From positions 3,596,001 through 3,660,000 of the forward strand of contig NZ_CP101134.1 in assembly GCF_024296865.1 (NCBI RefSeq): a DNA stretch of 64,000 bases, given 5' to 3'. This stretch comes from Sphingobacterium sp. LZ7M1. GTDB lineage: Bacteria; Bacteroidota; Bacteroidia; Sphingobacteriales; Sphingobacteriaceae. The position numbers and the translations under genes are program-made. Below, piece after piece: positions 61,489-64,000 of the stretch. The notes beneath the pieces were generated by a model. That model was not told the origin of the DNA and made no database searches. It saw nothing but the letters and a program-made list of their open reading frames with translations. Positions within the stretch are counted from its first letter, which is position 1; every line of letters begins with the position of its first letter.

Positions 61489-61530
61489 CTGTATTGCCGT
61501 ACAGTTCCTGAACCTTCGGTCCAGGATGAC
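61489..61530 (-). repeat. Two-hairpin intergenic element, copy 2
   Basis: On the minus strand: GTCATC, stem CTGGACC-GAA-GGTTCAG, then GAA overlapping stem CTGTA-CGGCAA-TACAG. It has the same lengths as copy 1, with compensatory changes in the first stem. Confidence 0.75.
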
Positions 61531-61548
61531 AAAAACTTTAAAAAAAAC

Positions 61549-61607
61549 AGACACAAGACCTAGCGCGCTGAACGGTCTATTGTCTTGTGTCTATTGTCTT
61601 ATGTCTT
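61549..61607 (-). repeat. Heptad string, copy 3, with a flanking inverted partner
   Basis: Minus strand 61607-61573 is five exact 7-nt units: AAGACAT AAGACAA TAGACAC AAGACAA TAGACCG. AGACACAAGAC at 61549-61559 is the exact complement of part of the string (61582-61592) and could form an 11-bp hairpin. Confidence 0.7.
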
Positions 61608-61645
61608 AGAATAATGTCATAGACGTTCATCTATGACATTATTCT
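61608..61645. terminator. 16-bp perfect hairpin overlapping the last codons of the CoA-transferase B gene
   Basis: AGAATAATGTCATAGA-CGTTCA and the exact complement. The right arm overlaps the TAG stop. No T run follows on the minus strand, so it may not be a classical terminator. Confidence 0.6.
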
Positions 61646-62273
61646 AATAAAAAAGTTTACCTGCGGTACTTTGTTTTACCATATCCAAGGATACGCCATC
61701 ATGGAGTTCTAGTACCTTAAATCCGCCAGTTGGCAACACTTCAAATACGCCTAATTCCGTGACGATCTTCTTAACGCATTTCACACCCGTCAAGGGCAAT
61801 GTACAACTCGGCAGCAGTTTAGACTCGCCAGCTTTGTTGACATGTTGCATGGCCACAATGATATTTTCAGCACTTGCCACTAGATCCATGGCTCCACCCA
61901 TTCCTTTTACCATTTTACCGGGAATCTTCCAGTTGGCGATATCACCATTCTCCGAAACCTCCATGGCACCTAGGATAGTCAGGTCAATCTTTCGGGATCG
62001 GATCATTCCAAAGCTCATGGCCGAATCAAAGAAGGCTGAGCCCGGTAAGGTCGTGATAGTCTGTTTTCCGGCATTGATATAGTCTGCATCTTCTTCACCT
62101 TCAAATGGGAAAGGTCCCATACCCAACAAACCATTCTCACTTTGCAGAACTACATTGATATTGTCGGGGATATAATTGGCAACCAAGGTCGGGATTCCAA
62201 TCCCCAGGTTGACATAATAGCCGTCCTTTATCTCCTTAGCAATTCGTTTTGCTATTCCAAATTTGTCCAACAT
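61644..62273 (-). CDS. scoB: 3-oxoacid CoA-transferase subunit B
   Basis: A 209-residue family I CoA-transferase beta subunit. The catalytic Glu is in LQSENGLLGMGP, and GIPTLVANYIPD precedes it. GAMEVSENGDIANWKIPGK and GGAMDLVASAENIIVAM are typical of succinyl-CoA:3-ketoacid transferases. With subunit A it moves CoA between succinyl-CoA and acetoacetate. It is third in a scoA-thiolase-scoB operon, 3 nt after the thiolase gene. The stop codon lies within a perfect inverted repeat. Confidence 0.92.
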   Translation of the reverse strand: MLDKFGIAKRIAKEIKDGYYVNLGIGIPTLVANYIPDNINVVLQSENGLLGMGPFPFEGEEDADYINAGKQTITTLPGSAFFDSAMSFGMIRSRKIDLTILGAMEVSENGDIANWKIPGKMVKGMGGAMDLVASAENIIVAMQHVNKAGESKLLPSCTLPLTGVKCVKKIVTELGVFEVLPTGGFKVLELHDGVSLDMVKQSTAGKLFY

Positions 62274-62276
62274 AGG

Positions 62277-63455
62277 TTAAATCTTTTTAAGGATCATGGC
62301 ACTTGCCCCACCGCCTCCATTACAGATTGCGGCAAGTCCTAACTGACCATTTTCCTGATGTAAAACACTGGTTAAAGTCACGATGATCCGAGCACCGGAA
62401 CAACCCAATGGATGCCCCAATGAGACTGCACCACCGTAAACGTTCATCTGGTCTTCTGAAATGTCCAATAGCTTGGCATTGGCCAAGGCAACAACCGAAA
62501 AGGCCTCGTTAAATTCAAAATAATCGATATCATCCACTGTAAGTCCGACCTTTTGCAATACTTTCTGGGTAGCGGCTGTTGGTGTGGTGGTAAACCATTC
62601 CGGAGATTGTTCCGCATCTGCATACGCAATCACCTCTGCCAAGGGCTTAACGCCAAGCTCATTTACTTTTTCTTCACTCATCAAGATCACCGCAGCAGCT
62701 CCATCGCTTAAAGTCGATGCATTGGCAGCCGTGATCGTTCCATCGGTTTTAAAGGATGTCTTCAATTGACTGACCTTTTCAAAGTTGATATTCTTGAATT
62801 CCTCATCTTCATCAACCATGACGGAACCCTTTCTAGATTTTACCTCTACAGGAACCACTTCATTCTTGAATTTCCCCGTCTCCCAGGCAATCTTACTGCG
62901 GGTATAGGATTGAATGGCATATTCATCTTGATCCGCTCTACTGATCTCATATTTTTCCGCACAGAGTTCACCACAATTCCCCATGGCCTTATCCGAATAA
63001 ACATCCGTTAGTCCATCTTTTTGGATGCCATCTGTTAATTTCTGATCGCCATATTTAGCACCCCATCTAGCTGCTGTATCATAAAAAGGAACTTGGCTCA
63101 TATTCTCCATTCCTCCAGCGATCACCACTTGGGCATCACCTAATAGAATTTGCTGCACGCCAATTGAAATCGCTTTCATACCACTTGCACAGACCTTATT
63201 GATGGTTGTGGCAGGTACATGGTCGGGTAAACCGGCAAATTTTGAAGCTTGCCTGGCAGGTGCCTGTCCCAGATTCGCCTGGAGAACGGAACCCATATAG
63301 ACTTCATCCACATGGTGCTTCTCCAATTTAATTTCGTCCATTACAGCTTTGATGACCGTAGCCCCCAACTCAGTGGAGGAAACGGTGGCCAGGGATGACC
63401 CGAAACTTCCCATTGCTGTCCTCTTGGCAGCAACGATATATACTTTTTTACGCAT
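62277..63455 (-). CDS. Acetyl-CoA C-acyltransferase (thiolase)
   Basis: A 392-residue thiolase. The nucleophilic Cys is in TTINKVCASGMKAISI (near residue 88). The other active-site motifs are GGAVSLGHPLGCSGARI (near 350) and the second Cys in AICNGGGGASAM (near 380). It interconverts acetoacetyl-CoA and two acetyl-CoA, or acts in beta-oxidation. Between the two CoA-transferase genes, the ketone-body role (acetoacetate use) is the most natural. Its start overlaps the scoA end by 8 nt. Confidence 0.94.
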   Translation of the reverse strand: MRKKVYIVAAKRTAMGSFGSSLATVSSTELGATVIKAVMDEIKLEKHHVDEVYMGSVLQANLGQAPARQASKFAGLPDHVPATTINKVCASGMKAISIGVQQILLGDAQVVIAGGMENMSQVPFYDTAARWGAKYGDQKLTDGIQKDGLTDVYSDKAMGNCGELCAEKYEISRADQDEYAIQSYTRSKIAWETGKFKNEVVPVEVKSRKGSVMVDEDEEFKNINFEKVSQLKTSFKTDGTITAANASTLSDGAAAVILMSEEKVNELGVKPLAEVIAYADAEQSPEWFTTTPTAATQKVLQKVGLTVDDIDYFEFNEAFSVVALANAKLLDISEDQMNVYGGAVSLGHPLGCSGARIIVTLTSVLHQENGQLGLAAICNGGGGASAMILKKI

Positions 63456-64000
63456 TATCTTCTCTATTTCTTACTGTTCTTTGTTCGATTCTTTTTTCAT
63501 ACTTCGCACCTTGGAATATCTTGTTTACAAATATGCCAGGGGTATGGATATGGTTAGGATCCAACTCGCCGACCTCCACTAATTCTTCCACTTCTGCGAT
63601 GGTGATCTTGCCACACATGGCGACTGCATGGTTAAAATTCTGGGCCGTACCACGATAAACCAAGTTGCCCGCGGTATCCCCTTTCCATGCTTTTACCAAA
63701 GCATAGTCAGGTTCAAAAGCATATTCCATTAGATAATCTTTCTCTACTCCATGGAAGGTAAACCTTCTTACTTCCTTTCCCTCCGCTACTTCGGTCCCCA
63801 CTCCCGCAGGGGTATAAATAACTGGCAGTCCGTAACCCCCAGCCATTAAACGCGTGGCCAAAGTTCCCTGTGGAACTAAGTCTACCTCCAGCTCACCACT
63901 CAACATCTGTCTTTCAAATTCAGCATTCTCCCCTACATAGGATGCAATCATTTTCTTGATCTGCTTGTTCTGCAGCAACAGGCCCAAACCGAAATCATCC
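63448..64000 (-). CDS. scoA: 3-oxoacid CoA-transferase subunit A, start beyond the right edge
   Basis: At least 184 residues are visible; the N terminus lies outside. The reading frame is open to the window end (DDFGLGLLLQNKQIKK), so the apparent TTG start at 63987 is not real. Motifs are SYVGENAEFERQMLSGELEV, LVPQGTLATRLMAGG, PVIYTPAGVGTEVAEGKE and NLVYRGTAQNFN, all of the family I alpha subunit (usual length about 230). It is first of the visible operon with the thiolase and scoB genes. Confidence 0.93.
   Translation of the reverse strand, partial: DDFGLGLLLQNKQIKKMIASYVGENAEFERQMLSGELEVDLVPQGTLATRLMAGGYGLPVIYTPAGVGTEVAEGKEVRRFTFHGVEKDYLMEYAFEPDYALVKAWKGDTAGNLVYRGTAQNFNHAVAMCGKITIAEVEELVEVGELDPNHIHTPGIFVNKIFQGAKYEKRIEQRTVRNREDNA

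Larger units (their letters stand above)
61105..61643. other. Repeat-rich spacer upstream of the rhamnose operon
   Basis: A 539-bp stretch. Left: the rhaT control region. Middle: about 150 bp of AT-rich DNA, a single 45-bp repeat, and the second two-hairpin element. Right: a heptad string and a 16-bp perfect inverted repeat at the end of the CoA-transferase operon. A 64-codon open frame across the 45-bp repeat (61248-61442) is explained by the repeat, so I do not call it a gene. Confidence 0.7.

Noticed and set aside
1..64000. CRISPR array, prophage, insertion sequence or toxin-antitoxin pair
   Set aside because: No regular repeat-spacer array, integrase, transposase, phage structural gene or recognisable toxin-antitoxin gene pair was found on either strand.

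Overview
The window reads as chromosomal DNA of a member of the Bacteroidota, most likely a Sphingobacterium-like member of the Sphingobacteriaceae. The grounds are the family content (TMEM260/DUF2723-type glycosyltransferase, a stand-alone T9SS sorting-domain protein, an HU-CCDC81/SPOR-like protein, a BlaI/M56 pair, many lipoproteins), the repeated TAnnTTTG -7 promoter boxes, the scarcity of strong Shine-Dalgarno sequences, and the AT-rich intergenic DNA. The genus is inferred. I see no phage, IS element, rRNA or CRISPR array. One tRNA gene (Gln, TTG) is present.

Layout. 1-10 kb is housekeeping: priA (cut by the left edge), a DUF423 membrane protein, an unknown 882-residue membrane-anchored protein with a predicted C-terminal propeller, a DHH phosphoesterase, an FKBP lipoprotein, tatD, asparaginase and folC. 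10-18 kb is one long minus-strand cluster: TPR protein, plugless outer-membrane barrel, HU/SPOR-like protein, ExbB, ExbD, TonB, then folC. It looks like a dedicated energised envelope system with an internal promoter. 18-25 kb holds pyrR-pyrB, a collagen-like lipoprotein and the large DUF2723 glycosyltransferase, separated by repeat-rich spacers. 25-30 kb has tRNA-Gln, a TPR sensor kinase with its LuxR-type regulator, prs and rplY.

30-37 kb is a nitrite-to-nitrous-oxide module on the minus strand: lipoprotein azurin, quinol-type NO reductase, RIC di-iron repair protein, a copper nitrite reductase fused to cytochrome c, a NirV-like protein and a Sco copper chaperone. Together they reduce nitrite to NO, remove NO, repair NO-damaged metal centres and supply copper. 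No nitrous oxide reductase is in view. A second collagen-like lipoprotein follows.

38-55 kb is mixed housekeeping: pth, an SPFH protein, a BlaI/M56 sensing pair, gltA, a T9SS-tail protein, kup, an APC transporter, an ACP phosphodiesterase, tyrS, a DUF4397-like lipoprotein, ftsK and lolA. 55-61 kb is an L-rhamnose catabolic operon (rhaT, fused aldolase/dehydrogenase, isomerase, kinase). 61.6-64 kb is a CoA-transferase/thiolase operon cut by the right edge.

The least explained material is intergenic. There is a 45-bp tandem-type repeat in three spacers. A two-hairpin element occurs in two of those spacers, and its stems differ by compensatory base changes. Strings with an exact 7-nt period occur in two spacers. 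The nirK promoter has a 19-bp dyad filling the expected spacer between its promoter boxes. These are the best candidates for something undescribed. I do not see a novel multi-gene defence or biosynthetic system.
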